Origin: an uncultured Chitinophagaceae bacterium
GTDB taxonomy: Bacteria; Bacteroidota; Bacteroidia; Chitinophagales; Chitinophagaceae
DNA: 64,000 bases
Assembly (NCBI GenBank): GCA_937907395.1
Contig: CALCII010000002.1
Coordinates: 62,001-126,000 of the forward strand
Reading direction: 5' to 3'
Below are positions 48,715-56,360 of the stretch, in pieces. The notes beneath the pieces are model-generated. The model made no database searches. It was not told the origin of the DNA and saw only the letters and a program-made list of their open reading frames with translations. The translations under genes and the position numbers were made by a program. Every line of letters begins with the position of its first letter. Positions within the stretch are counted from its first letter, which is position 1.

Positions 48715-48889
48715 GTACTAGCCGATTTTAAACGTTTATAAACGAAAACAAACGGGTGCAATTGCGCTACAAACAATTGAAATTTGATAATATTATATTG
48801 TTGATTTTCAATAATTTTAAAAAAGCAATGAGTGCGTGTAATAGCGCAAAGCATTGTGTTAGTAGCCATTTTATTGGAGCATTCCGTTA
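48715..48889 (+). repeat. Cassette-boundary-like half-site before the lipoprotein gene
   Basis: The right side (48837-48866) reads TAGCGCAAAGCATTGT then GTTAGTAGC, built like the right arms of sites A and B (arm, short spacer, GTTAG at 48858-48862). TTGCGCTA at 48762-48769 can pair with TAGCGCAA at 48842-48849, but a full left arm with CTAAC is missing. It would be the upstream border of the first cassette. Confidence 0.5.
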
Positions 48890-49672
48890 ATGAAAAGATT
48901 CTTACCCATATTACTTCTATTCTCATCTTGTTCGACACAATCTGACAAGACAAAAAATATTCAGGTAGACACTACAAAAGTGATTGAAAGTTTAAAGCCA
49001 AAGGTGATTTCGGACTCAACAAACACACTGACAGGAAAGACTGAAAATTTAGAACTTGATTATATAGTTTGGGGTTGTGCTTGTGCCAATTGGGTGACAC
49101 CGACTGACCTTGACAAATATCAGGATAACAAACTTGCTGAACATTGTATTTTTATTGAACCAGCAAGTGATAGTATGGAATTGCCTATATATTTTGACGC
49201 TGCAAGACACAGGATAAAAGTAAAGGGACAGTTTTATACACGACCAGACTATCCAAAAGGAACGGTGCAGACAGAAGAACAATTAGAAAAGGCAAGAGTA
49301 TTTCGCTATACAGAAATTCAAGTAATTGACAAACCAAACTTTAAACCCAACAGTAAAGTACAAACCTTGACACTTAGCTATAATGCAATTTCTTGTACAT
49401 GTGCACAGTGGAGTGAGCCACAATTTGACAACAACCCTGAAAAACGAGCTCGTTATTGGCTAGAGCCTTCAAATCAAAATTTAATAAACGCTGACACATT
49501 ATTTGATGGAGAAAATTTACCTGTTCAAATTAAAGTAACAGGACAAATCGTAAGCGAAAACGGTTTCCCAAAAAGAAACTTATCAAAAGTTGGACAAGAC
49601 GAAGCCGGCAAAGTGTTTCGGTATACAAAAATTCAAGTTCTAAAAAACGGACAGAAGAAAAACGGCTACTAA
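48890..49672 (+). CDS. Lipoprotein with duplicated CxCxxW module
   Basis: A 260-residue protein with a lipoprotein signal (LLLFSSCSTQSD). Two copies of a module of about 95 residues follow. The first contains DYIVWGCACANWVTPTDL and the second NAISCTCAQWSEPQF, each followed by an IEP or LEP phrase and ending in (V/K)FRYTKIQV. The paired Cys-x-Cys-x2-Trp could bind metal or form disulphides. No named family recognised. Its TAA stop lies inside the CTAAC core of the following attC-like site, as in compact integron cassettes. Confidence 0.78.
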   Translation: MKRFLPILLLFSSCSTQSDKTKNIQVDTTKVIESLKPKVISDSTNTLTGKTENLELDYIVWGCACANWVTPTDLDKYQDNKLAEHCIFIEPASDSMELPIYFDAARHRIKVKGQFYTRPDYPKGTVQTEEQLEKARVFRYTEIQVIDKPNFKPNSKVQTLTLSYNAISCTCAQWSEPQFDNNPEKRARYWLEPSNQNLINADTLFDGENLPVQIKVTGQIVSENGFPKRNLSKVGQDEAGKVFRYTKIQVLKNGQKKNGY

Positions 49673-49865
49673 CATTGGTATTTGCAAAAGCTGGGTGGAC
49701 GTAAGCCGTGTTTCAACTTTTTGTTTTCCAATTTAGCTTCATATCGGGCTGGACGTTATTAATTAAGCTATGTGCAAATCATCAACTTTTATTTATAAAT
49801 TTAGCTTCAGGTAGCCGGGCAGACGGAAGTCTATTCCCCAGCCTTCGCAAATACCTGCTCGTTAG
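49669..49865 (+). repeat. attC-like imperfect palindrome, site B
   Basis: CTAAC (49669-49673) to GTTAG (49861-49865), 197 bp. The left arm GGTATTTGCAAAAGCTGGG pairs with the right arm CCCAGCCTTCGCAAATACC with two mismatches; spacers next to the cores are 3 and 5 bases. The interior shares GGGTGGACG and GGCAGACGG (49818-49826) with sites A and D. After GTTAG comes CAGCAACA, and the next start codon follows 10 bases after the core. Confidence 0.68.
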
Positions 49866-49875
49866 CAGCAACACT

Positions 49876-50607
49876 ATGGACCAGTTCGACAATTTAGCCG
49901 ATAATCGCCTTATTCGTGGATGCATTTACTGCGGTGGCTTACCAGACACTCGTGACCATGTTCCATCTAAATGTCTTCTTGAACAACCCTATCCAACAAA
50001 TTTGCCTGTAGTCGGGTGTTGTGATTCTTGTAATCAAAGTTTTTCTAAAGACGAACAGTATTTCATTTGCTTACTTGAAAGTGTTCTTTGTGGTTCAACC
50101 GATCCAGAAAAAATTAGCCGACCTTCAGTTCGTAGAATTATGGAAAAGTCACCAGCACTTCGACAAAGAATTGAAAAGTCAAAAACTGAAGTCAATGGAC
50201 AAATAGCTTTTATTCCAGAAATAGAGCGCATTAATAACGTAATGCTAAAACTTGCACGAGGACATGCCGCCTTTGAACTTAGCCAACCATGTCGTAACGA
50301 GCCAGACCATTTTTGGTGTAGTCCTCTGTTATTACTTTCCCAAGAAGAACAGGAAAACTTCAATGCAGCACACTTTCCACATGTCTTTGGAGAAGTAGGT
50401 TCTCGTAATATGCAACGTCTTCAGGTTCTTCAAATGACTAGGCTTGACGAGAATGGCAAAGAGCAAAATATTGGAATGCTATTCAATGATTGGATTGATG
50501 TTCAAGATGACAGATATAGATTCTTGGCAATAGATGATATGGGGCAGATTGTGATAAGAATTGTTATTGCAGAATACTTTGCATGCGAGGTAGCTTGGGG
50601 ACTATAA
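49876..50607 (+). CDS. HNH-endonuclease-like Cys/His protein
   Basis: A 243-residue protein. The N-terminal part fits a zinc-stabilised HNH/treble-clef nuclease: C16-x2-C19, D27-H28-V-P in TRDHVPSKCLL, then C49-x2-C52-N in GCCDSCNQSFSKDE. The C-terminal 170 residues are unassigned. The start at 49876 is the first ATG after the attC-like core; a longer frame would translate the palindrome. HNH enzymes occur in restriction, toxins and homing; which applies here is open. Second gene of the cassette-like series. Confidence 0.72.
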   Translation: MDQFDNLADNRLIRGCIYCGGLPDTRDHVPSKCLLEQPYPTNLPVVGCCDSCNQSFSKDEQYFICLLESVLCGSTDPEKISRPSVRRIMEKSPALRQRIEKSKTEVNGQIAFIPEIERINNVMLKLARGHAAFELSQPCRNEPDHFWCSPLLLLSQEEQENFNAAHFPHVFGEVGSRNMQRLQVLQMTRLDENGKEQNIGMLFNDWIDVQDDRYRFLAIDDMGQIVIRIVIAEYFACEVAWGL

Positions 50608-50623
50608 TAGTACCGTGCTGCTC

Positions 50624-50655
50624 CTAACATTGGTATTGCCAATAGCAACAATACT
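50624..50655 (+). repeat. attC-like site C, apparently shortened
   Basis: CTAACATTGGTATTGCCAAT resembles the left arm of site B, and contains its own small hairpin ATTGG-TATTG-CCAAT. It runs directly into TAGCAACAATACT, similar to the sequence following GTTAG in site B, so the interior and right arm appear deleted. It lies 17 bases after the HNH gene stop. Confidence 0.5.
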
Positions 50656-50670
50656 AAGACACTTTATAAC

Positions 50671-51447
50671 ATGAAGATATCAGCTTTATCGATAGAGCAA
50701 ATAACGCCACACATTGTCGGCTCTAAAACAGGCCGAGAGATTGTAAAGTTTTTCAATGATTATGGTATCAGAGACGTATATGATGATGATAACGGCTTAC
50801 CAGATATTGACAAACGCAATGGGCAGCGACCATCAAAAACACAATATGTCAAAAAGCGATTAAGTGATTTAAATGATAGCCATTCCCTGAGAGAATTACT
50901 AAATGATTTTTTAAAAAACAATCCAGCAATTAAAGATAAATTCAACAAAATCCTTTCTCCCGACGGCTACGGAGTTATAGAGTTAGGTGGTGAATTAAAA
51001 GTTCAAGGCGGTGTAGTAAACAACTCCGAACCGATTGTAAATGAAGCACACTTTCAAGACATTCAAAACAGGATTCTTAAGGCATTAGATGAAGCACAAG
51101 TTTCAATAACATTGGTAATGGCATGGTTCACAAATGACACACTTTTCCAAAAAATAGTTGAAAAACATAAGCAAGGACTCGATATTAAATTCGCTATTTA
51201 TGACGATGGAATTAATCGTAAACATGGCGTAGATGTATCTCAAATTCCACACGTTAAAATAAAGAGGGGACAACGGGGCGGTCTTATGCACAATAAGTTC
51301 TGTGTTATAGACAATCAAGTTGTCATAACTGGGTCTTATAATTGGTCAGATAACGCAGAATTTAAAAACGATGAGAATGTCACCGTGGAATACGACCCGA
51401 AACAAGCATCAAAATATTCAGTAGAATACAGGCGCTTGACTTCTTGA
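50671..51447 (+). CDS. PLD-family nuclease with AbiJ-like N-terminal region
   Basis: A 258-residue protein. The C-terminal half is a phospholipase D domain with a single HKD motif, H207-x-K209-x4-D214 (MHNKFCVIDNQVVITGSYNW), as in Nuc/Zucchini-type nucleases that work as dimers. The N-terminal 90 residues (IVGSKTGREIVKFFNDYGIRD ... KTQYVKKRLSDLND) resemble the N-terminal domains of AbiJ-like abortive-infection proteins; this is a weak visual match. An antiviral role is inference from that and from its position as third gene in the cassette-like series. Confidence 0.78.
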   Translation: MKISALSIEQITPHIVGSKTGREIVKFFNDYGIRDVYDDDNGLPDIDKRNGQRPSKTQYVKKRLSDLNDSHSLRELLNDFLKNNPAIKDKFNKILSPDGYGVIELGGELKVQGGVVNNSEPIVNEAHFQDIQNRILKALDEAQVSITLVMAWFTNDTLFQKIVEKHKQGLDIKFAIYDDGINRKHGVDVSQIPHVKIKRGQRGGLMHNKFCVIDNQVVITGSYNWSDNAEFKNDENVTVEYDPKQASKYSVEYRRLTS

Positions 51448-51461
51448 CAAATGTACTGCTG

Positions 51462-51560
51462 CTAACATTGCATTGGCAATATGGCGGGTGACGAATATAT
51501 TCTCATCCCTTTGTTCGCTAATCATCTTCAGTTTCGGCAGACGAATAACGGCAAGCAGCA
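51462..51560 (+). repeat. attC-like site D, right end lost
   Basis: CTAAC (51462-51466) is followed by ATTGCATTGGCAATATGG, GGGTGACG (51486-51493) and GGCAGACG (51536-51543), in the same order as in sites A and B. The right arm and GTTAG are absent: the site ends near 51560, 20 bases before the repeated RAYT/REP block begins. Confidence 0.5.
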
Positions 51561-51602
51561 GAATTAACAATGAGCTCTTTTCGCAGCCGAGTCTCCCCCT
51601 CC

Positions 51603-51642
51603 TTCTCAGGCGCAGTCTGGCGCTAGCCGACTCGCCGTTATC
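51603..51642. repeat. REP family 2, left copy
   Basis: A 40-bp unit containing GGCGCAGTCTGGCGCTAGCC followed by GACTCGCC; the AGTCTGGC/GCCGACT arms form a hairpin with a one-base bulge. Related units are at 51945-51984 (same orientation) and 52655-52691 (inverted). Confidence 0.8.
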
Positions 51643-51701
51643 CGGAGGAAAAACCCCAATCACCAAAATAATTCCACCTGCCTCTTGCTTAACTTAGCTG
51701 T

Positions 51702-51922
51702 ATGCCTGTAAAACGAAAAATACCTTACTCCAACGGTCACTTCTTTATAACGTTCACCTGCTACAACTGGCTGCCATTACTGGAGCGTACCAACAGCTAC
51801 GATCTTGTTTACAAATGGTTCACCTATTTGAAACAACAAGGCCATTTCATCACCGGTTACTGCATCATGCCCAATCACCTGCACGCACTAATTGGTTTCA
51901 CCGAATCAGAAAAAAGCATTTT
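51702..51922 (+). pseudogene. Truncated RAYT copy
   Basis: The frame starts MPVKRKIPYSNGHFFITFTC, keeps the HUH motif (IMPNHLHAL) and stops resembling a RAYT after about 73 residues, where the second repeat unit begins. The remaining open frame to 52034 only translates REP sequence. The catalytic Tyr is missing, so it is non-functional. Confidence 0.87.
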
Positions 51923-51944
51923 TCGCAACCGAGTCTCCCCCGCC

Positions 51945-51984
51945 TTCACAGGCGCAGTCTGGCTCCAGCCGACTCGCCGTTATC
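51945..51984. repeat. REP family 2, middle copy
   Basis: Same unit as at 51603 with a few changes (TTCACAGG, GGCTCCAGCC), directly upstream of the intact RAYT. Confidence 0.8.
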
Positions 51985-52043
51985 CGGAGGAAAAACCCCA
52001 ATCGCAAAAATTATTCCACCTGCCTCTTGCCTAACTTAGCTGT

Positions 52044-52640
52044 ATGCCTGTAAAACGAAAAATACCTTACTCCAACGGTCACTTCTTTATAACGTTCACC
52101 TGCTACAACTGGCTGCCATTACTGGAGCGTACCAACAGCTACGATCTTGTTTACAAATGGTTCACCTATTTGAAACAACAAGGCCATTTCATCACCGGTT
52201 ACTGCATCATGCCCAATCACCTGCATATCCTGATTGCTTTCACCGAATCAGAAAAAAACATCAATAACATCATAGGCGATGGCAAACGATTTATTGGTTA
52301 CGAAATCATCAAAAGACTGAAAGAAAAAAATGAAAAAGCGCTGCTCACACAACTATCCGCAGGAGTAAACAGCAGCGACAGGAAAAGAGGTAAACTGTAT
52401 GAACTATGGGAAGACAGTTTCGATTGGAAAGAATGTACGAGCCGTGCTTTTGTTGAGCAGAAATTACTTTACATGCATAACAACCCCTGTAGCGGCAAAT
52501 ACACCCTGGTTACAAATCCTGAAGATTATGCGCACAGTTCTGCGAAGTACTATCTAACCGGAATGCAAGGCGTGTATCCCGTAACCGATTATACAGATCT
52601 GGAAGATATAGATCTGACAAAACCGAATATACAAGTATAG
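52044..52640 (+). CDS. REP-associated tyrosine transposase, second family
   Basis: A 198-residue Y1 HUH transposase with the HUH motif in CIMPNHLHILIAF and the probable catalytic Tyr in KLLYMHNNPCSGKY. It differs clearly from the 184-residue RAYT at 19605 and 24246 (different N-terminus, KRFIGYEIIKRL helix, different C-terminus). Its REP family 2 units stand on both sides in opposite orientation. Domestication or active repeat mobilisation cannot be told from the sequence. Confidence 0.9.
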   Translation: MPVKRKIPYSNGHFFITFTCYNWLPLLERTNSYDLVYKWFTYLKQQGHFITGYCIMPNHLHILIAFTESEKNINNIIGDGKRFIGYEIIKRLKEKNEKALLTQLSAGVNSSDRKRGKLYELWEDSFDWKECTSRAFVEQKLLYMHNNPCSGKYTLVTNPEDYAHSSAKYYLTGMQGVYPVTDYTDLEDIDLTKPNIQV

Positions 52641-52654
52641 ATTCCTTGCTTTTT

Positions 52655-52691
52655 GACGGCGAGTCGGCTATCGCCAGACTACGCCTGAGAA
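52655..52691. repeat. REP family 2, right copy, inverted
   Basis: GGCGAGTCGGCTATCGCC followed by AGACTACGCCTGAGAA is the reverse complement of the left unit apart from two changes. A partial unit (GACTATGCCTGAGAAA) follows near 52774-52789. Confidence 0.82.
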
Positions 52692-52708
52692 ACCTGCTCC
52701 CATGCTTT

Positions 52709-52728
52709 AGTTCGTTTCTCTACGAACC
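52709..52728. repeat. REP family 1-like palindrome
   Basis: AGTTCGT-TTCTCT-ACGAACC, a variant of the family 1 hairpin with a six-base loop. A second like it is at 53348-53367. Confidence 0.7.
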
Positions 52729-52869
52729 AATGACCATTCTTTTCCATTTCGTGGAGACAGGAACCGGGGCTGCGACTATGCCTGAGAAAAAATGACAAGT
52801 AGGTTTTAAAAAATCTTACTACACATAATTGAAAACGGAACACTCTTTCTATTAGCTTAACTTTAATAG

Positions 52870-53328
52870 ATGATCACCAGAATCATTGTTTTTATGCTGT
52901 TGAATTTTGGGGCACTGGGCCTTGGCGGGTTCTTCACCGGTAAAGGGGTTGTGTCCGATTGGTATGCCACACTCAACAAAGCTCCGTGGACGCCTCCGGG
53001 TTGGGTGTTTGGTTTTGCCTGGACCACCATCATGATCTGCTTTGCGGTTTTCATGGCTTATCTCTGGCCAAGAATAGAAAACAAACAACTGCTGATAGGT
53101 TTGTACCTGTTGCAATGGATATTGAATGTGGCCTGGAATCCACTCTTTTTCTATTGGCACAACGTTTCAGCTTCTCTTATTGTGATATTGCTGCTCACAG
53201 TATTGATCGGTTTCCTGTTGGTTTATTTTATGCCGGTGATGAAGTGGATGTGCATACTCATTGTTCCTTATTTCATCTGGCTGCTCATTGCCACATCGCT
53301 TAACGCATACGTTTTAATTAAAAACTGA
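52870..53328 (+). CDS. tspO: TspO/MBR family membrane protein
   Basis: A 152-residue protein with five membrane helices. WYATLNKAPWTPPGWVFGFAW and LQWILNVAWNPLFFYWHN are the characteristic TspO motifs. Bacterial TspO proteins bind porphyrins and are linked to stress and tetrapyrrole handling. Confidence 0.92.
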   Translation: MITRIIVFMLLNFGALGLGGFFTGKGVVSDWYATLNKAPWTPPGWVFGFAWTTIMICFAVFMAYLWPRIENKQLLIGLYLLQWILNVAWNPLFFYWHNVSASLIVILLLTVLIGFLLVYFMPVMKWMCILIVPYFIWLLIATSLNAYVLIKN

Positions 53329-53347
53329 TTTGTTCATTCCACTCCTT

Positions 53348-53367
53348 GGTTCGTTTCTCCACGAACC
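53348..53367. repeat. REP family 1-like palindrome
   Basis: GGTTCGT-TTCTCC-ACGAACC, 20 bases after the tspO stop; a more degenerate unit follows around 53414. Confidence 0.7.
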
Positions 53368-53483
53368 GGGGCAGAAGTGTTTCTTTATTGATTGACTCCT
53401 CACTAACCTGTTTTAGTTCGTGCAGACACAAAGCGATAGATCTTGTTAAAAACTTGTTGAATTTCTCCCGCCTGATTTCTATC

Positions 53484-53906
53484 ATGGTTTCACTGAACAA
53501 AGCCCAATACTTTTACAATATGGCAGGCAGGCGTTTTATTGCTTTTATTTTTTTGATGCTGTACAGTGCATCCCTGCCCGGGATCAGTGAAATGTATCGT
53601 TTTCCGCTTCTCGTTGAACATTATTTCGACCATATGGAAGAAGGAAACAGTACAGCACAACCCGGCCAATACCTCATTCAACATTACATACAGGAAAACG
53701 GCACCGATAAAGACGCTGCAGAAGATGCACAATTACCGTTTAAATCGGCTGTTAGTTTTATCAATGCAACTTCTACCGCCTTGATGCCATTTGAATATGC
53801 GGCACAACCACCATTACCGGTGCCGGGTGTATATCGTATAAACAACCAGGATCTGCTGCCCGATTCTTATTTTGACAGCATCTGGCAACCTCCACGATTG
53901 AGTTAA
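53484..53906 (+). CDS. Small exported protein of the metal-resistance-associated type
   Basis: About 140 residues. A hydrophobic N-terminal segment (FIAFIFLMLYSASLPG) precedes YRFPLLVEHYFDHMEEGNS and a short acidic DKDAAEDAQLPFKS motif. Small proteins of this pattern are common in Bacteroidota just before heavy-metal efflux genes; here no efflux genes follow. Starts at 53484 or 53520 are possible; the open frame further upstream translates REP-like sequence and is rejected. Confidence 0.65.
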   Translation: MVSLNKAQYFYNMAGRRFIAFIFLMLYSASLPGISEMYRFPLLVEHYFDHMEEGNSTAQPGQYLIQHYIQENGTDKDAAEDAQLPFKSAVSFINATSTALMPFEYAAQPPLPVPGVYRINNQDLLPDSYFDSIWQPPRLS

Positions 53907-53948
53907 TCTCACCCGTTTCTTTATTTTTTAATAGTAAACTTTACAGCA

Positions 53949-54455
53949 ATGAATGCAACATATATTCATTTGCTGCTGAATCATTTCCCTATTTTGGGGA
54001 CCCTGATCGGTAGCATCTTACTCGCCTTTGGCCTCTTCTATAAAAATGAATCGATCAAAAAAGCAGCAGCCGTGATTTTAGTAATCATGAGTATTACAGC
54101 AATACCAGTTTACCTCACCGGAGAACCGGCAGAAGACAGCATTGAAAAACTACCCGGCATTTCTGAATCCATGATTGAAATGCATGAGGATGCTGCCACC
54201 ATTGCCATTTGGCTGATGATGGCTACAGGAGCCGGGGCACTTGTGTCGCTGGTAATGGGATGGTTGAAAAAAAGAACAGCAGCAGCTTATATGATCACCT
54301 GTTCACTAGCCGTTCTGTGTTTTGCTGCCATGGCCCGCACAGGTTATTACGGAGGAAAAATCAGGCATACAGAAATTCTCACAAATGCTGCAAACAGCAC
54401 AGCACCTGCCAATGAAACAATGCAGGAATCGAATTCAGAAAAGGACGATGATTAA
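53949..54455 (+). CDS. DUF2231-like four-helix membrane protein
   Basis: A 168-residue membrane protein starting NATYIHLLLNHFPILGTLIGS, with four helices and several His residues (H7, H12, and MHEDAAT) that could bind haem or metal. The C-terminus is polar and probably outside. It follows the small exported protein by 42 bases and is typically found with it. Function unknown. Confidence 0.72.
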   Translation: MNATYIHLLLNHFPILGTLIGSILLAFGLFYKNESIKKAAAVILVIMSITAIPVYLTGEPAEDSIEKLPGISESMIEMHEDAATIAIWLMMATGAGALVSLVMGWLKKRTAAAYMITCSLAVLCFAAMARTGYYGGKIRHTEILTNAANSTAPANETMQESNSEKDDD

Positions 54456-54470
54456 CCGCTGTTTTATACG

Positions 54471-54515
54471 CCGGAGTAAAGGTTCTGCTTAAACAGAATA
54501 GTTACTCCGGTTTTT
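54471..54515 (+). terminator. Strong terminator after the DUF2231-like gene
   Basis: CCGGAGTAA (54471-54479) and TTACTCCGG (54502-54510) pair perfectly, with a nested inner stem TTCTG/CAGAA, followed by five T. Confidence 0.88.
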
Positions 54516-54655
54516 ATTTCAACTCACCGGCCCCCTCTCAATAAAAATGAATAAACAGCTGTAGCTTTGATGTATGCACATGTGCCGGCTTTTTCGCCGC
54601 CGCTTGTCAAGCTGTTGCGTGAAATGGATTTCACAACCCTTAAAAAACTCATTCT

Positions 54656-55384
54656 ATGAATGTCAGTTTTGTCTCCAATAAAGAAATCAACAGAGGCGAA
54701 GAAGTGCCGGCAAAAGAAATCAGGGATGCCATCTTTAATTTTATCCGATTGGATTATCCCGGTTTTGAACGGAACCATTACATTTCTGTTTTCGAGTTAA
54801 ATAAGTTCAGGCGTTTGTATCTCGCCTACCTGATCGAAAAAGAAAAAGGAGAGCTTGCCAAAATAGACCAGGATGTAATGGATGCCATCAAGAACAACTC
54901 CATCCTCTCAGAAAACATCCAGGATGAAATGGAGACACAACTTACCGTAGGGCAACGCATTGCCGATAAGGTTGCTTCCTTTGGCGGCAGCTGGGCCTTC
55001 ATTTCCAGTTTTTTTCTGTTTATCGTTGTATGGATGCTGATCAACATCTTTTTTCTGGCTTCGCATCCGTTTGATCCCTATCCGTTCATCCTGCTCAACC
55101 TTATTCTTTCCTGCGTGGCTGCGATCCAGGCACCCATTATTATGATGAGCCAAAACCGCCAGGAACAAAAAGACCGCATCCGGGCCGAACACGATTATAA
55201 AATCAATCTGAAAGCAGAACTGGAGATCAAGTTGCTGAGTGAGAAAATTGATCATTTACTCATTCATCAAAATGAAAAACTGCTGGCGATACAGGAAGTA
55301 CAGACGGATTATTTAGATGATCTCATGAAAGAACTCAAAGAAATGAAAGAAACTAATCGCTCAGATAACATGAATGGCAATTGA
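54656..55384 (+). CDS. DUF1003 membrane protein
   Basis: A 242-residue protein. Residues 100-175 form the DUF1003 core with two membrane helices (TVGQRIADKVASFGGSWAFI ... FDPYPFILLNLILSCVAAIQAPIIMMSQNRQ). An N-terminal 90-residue soluble part and a C-terminal coiled-coil helix flank it. Function unknown. Confidence 0.85.
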   Translation: MNVSFVSNKEINRGEEVPAKEIRDAIFNFIRLDYPGFERNHYISVFELNKFRRLYLAYLIEKEKGELAKIDQDVMDAIKNNSILSENIQDEMETQLTVGQRIADKVASFGGSWAFISSFFLFIVVWMLINIFFLASHPFDPYPFILLNLILSCVAAIQAPIIMMSQNRQEQKDRIRAEHDYKINLKAELEIKLLSEKIDHLLIHQNEKLLAIQEVQTDYLDDLMKELKEMKETNRSDNMNGN

Positions 55385-55557
55385 ATGCAGGGCTGATTTT
55401 TAAAAGAATAAAACCTGATTCTTACTTCTCTGAATGAGTATCTAAACACCTTCTTATTTGCCGTTAATCAATTAATTTTTGAACCAATAACAACTTCCAG
55501 TAAGTTGCCCTGCTTTTTAATCAACAGTCATTAAGTATAAACTGCAACCAGAACCAC

Positions 55558-56055
55558 ATGAAACAAATGCGTATTCTTCACCGTTACCTGGGTTATTTTT
55601 TAGTTGGGATTATGAGCGTATATGCCATCAGCGGAACGATCATGACCTTCCGGGATACCGATTTCCTGAAATCAGAAAAGAAAATCGAAAAGAAAATCAA
55701 TCCCAACATTGCTGCCGATGAGCTGGGCAAAGCACTGGAACGGAAAAACCTGAAGGTGACAAAAGAAGAGAACGGCATCCTTTATTTTGAAAACGGACAA
55801 TACAATTCGGCTACCGGTGACGCAAGCTATACCGTTAAAGAATGGCCGAAGCTGGTGCAAAAAATGACCAACCTGCACAAAGCCCGGTCCAAAGAACCAC
55901 TGTTCTTCTTTAATATCTTTTTTGCGTTCTCCTTATTCTTTTTTGTGGTTTCCTCCTTCTGGATGTTTCCGCCACAGGCAAAAGTGTATAAAAGAGGAAT
56001 CCTGTTTGTAATAGCCGGACTTGCTTTAACGGTGCTGTTATTGTTTTTGAAGTAA
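55558..56055 (+). CDS. PepSY-like membrane protein
   Basis: A 165-residue protein with an N-terminal helix (LHRYLGYFLVGIMSVYAISGTIMTF) typical of PepSY-associated membrane proteins, a 90-residue periplasmic region and two further helices near the C-terminus. It lacks the ferric-reductase motifs of large PepSY_TM proteins. Confidence 0.72.
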   Translation: MKQMRILHRYLGYFLVGIMSVYAISGTIMTFRDTDFLKSEKKIEKKINPNIAADELGKALERKNLKVTKEENGILYFENGQYNSATGDASYTVKEWPKLVQKMTNLHKARSKEPLFFFNIFFAFSLFFFVVSSFWMFPPQAKVYKRGILFVIAGLALTVLLLFLK

Positions 56056-56360
56056 TGAAAATCACATCATATCAATTCTATAATGTTCTTTAAACTCCGT
56101 GGCGCTGTAAATGCAAATGGAGTTCCTTTGCTTTTTGTACATTTAGTTATACAATAGTAAAGATTATACTAGAATGGAATGTAACCGGGGTACTGATGTT
56201 GAGTTCTACAGTAGTACAGAAGCTAAATCAAGGAACAATCCGCCATCGGGCCGTATTCGATGGCGGGGCCCTTTTTGGTTACTTTTTTGGGCAAACAAAA
56301 AGTAACAAAGAAAAACTTACTTCTGTGATAATATAAGCTTTAATAGCACAACACTATTGT
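56056..56360. other. 305-bp intergenic region with two hairpins
   Basis: CCGCCATC (56240-56247) pairs with GATGGCGG (56259-56266) and is followed by GGCCCTTTTT, a plausible plus-strand terminator. Next to it GTTACTTTTT (56278-56287) pairs with AAAAAGTAAC (56297-56306). No gene seen. Confidence 0.6.

Larger units (their letters stand above)
51581..52264. repeat. 342-bp tandem duplication containing REP 2 and the 5' part of a RAYT
   Basis: 51581-51922 and 51923-52264 are imperfect direct repeats (offset 342). Each contains a REP family 2 unit, the same RAYT upstream sequence (CTCTTGCCTAACTTAGCTG) and the first 73 RAYT codons. The copies differ at several positions, so the event is not very recent. 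Confidence 0.85.

Noticed and set aside
49708..49875. 5' extension of the HNH-like gene by 56 codons
   Set aside because: The extension reads through the attC-like palindrome; the ATG at 49876 just after the GTTAG core is the better start.
53346..53483. 5' extension of the small exported protein
   Set aside because: It translates REP-like sequence and would place the signal peptide internally.
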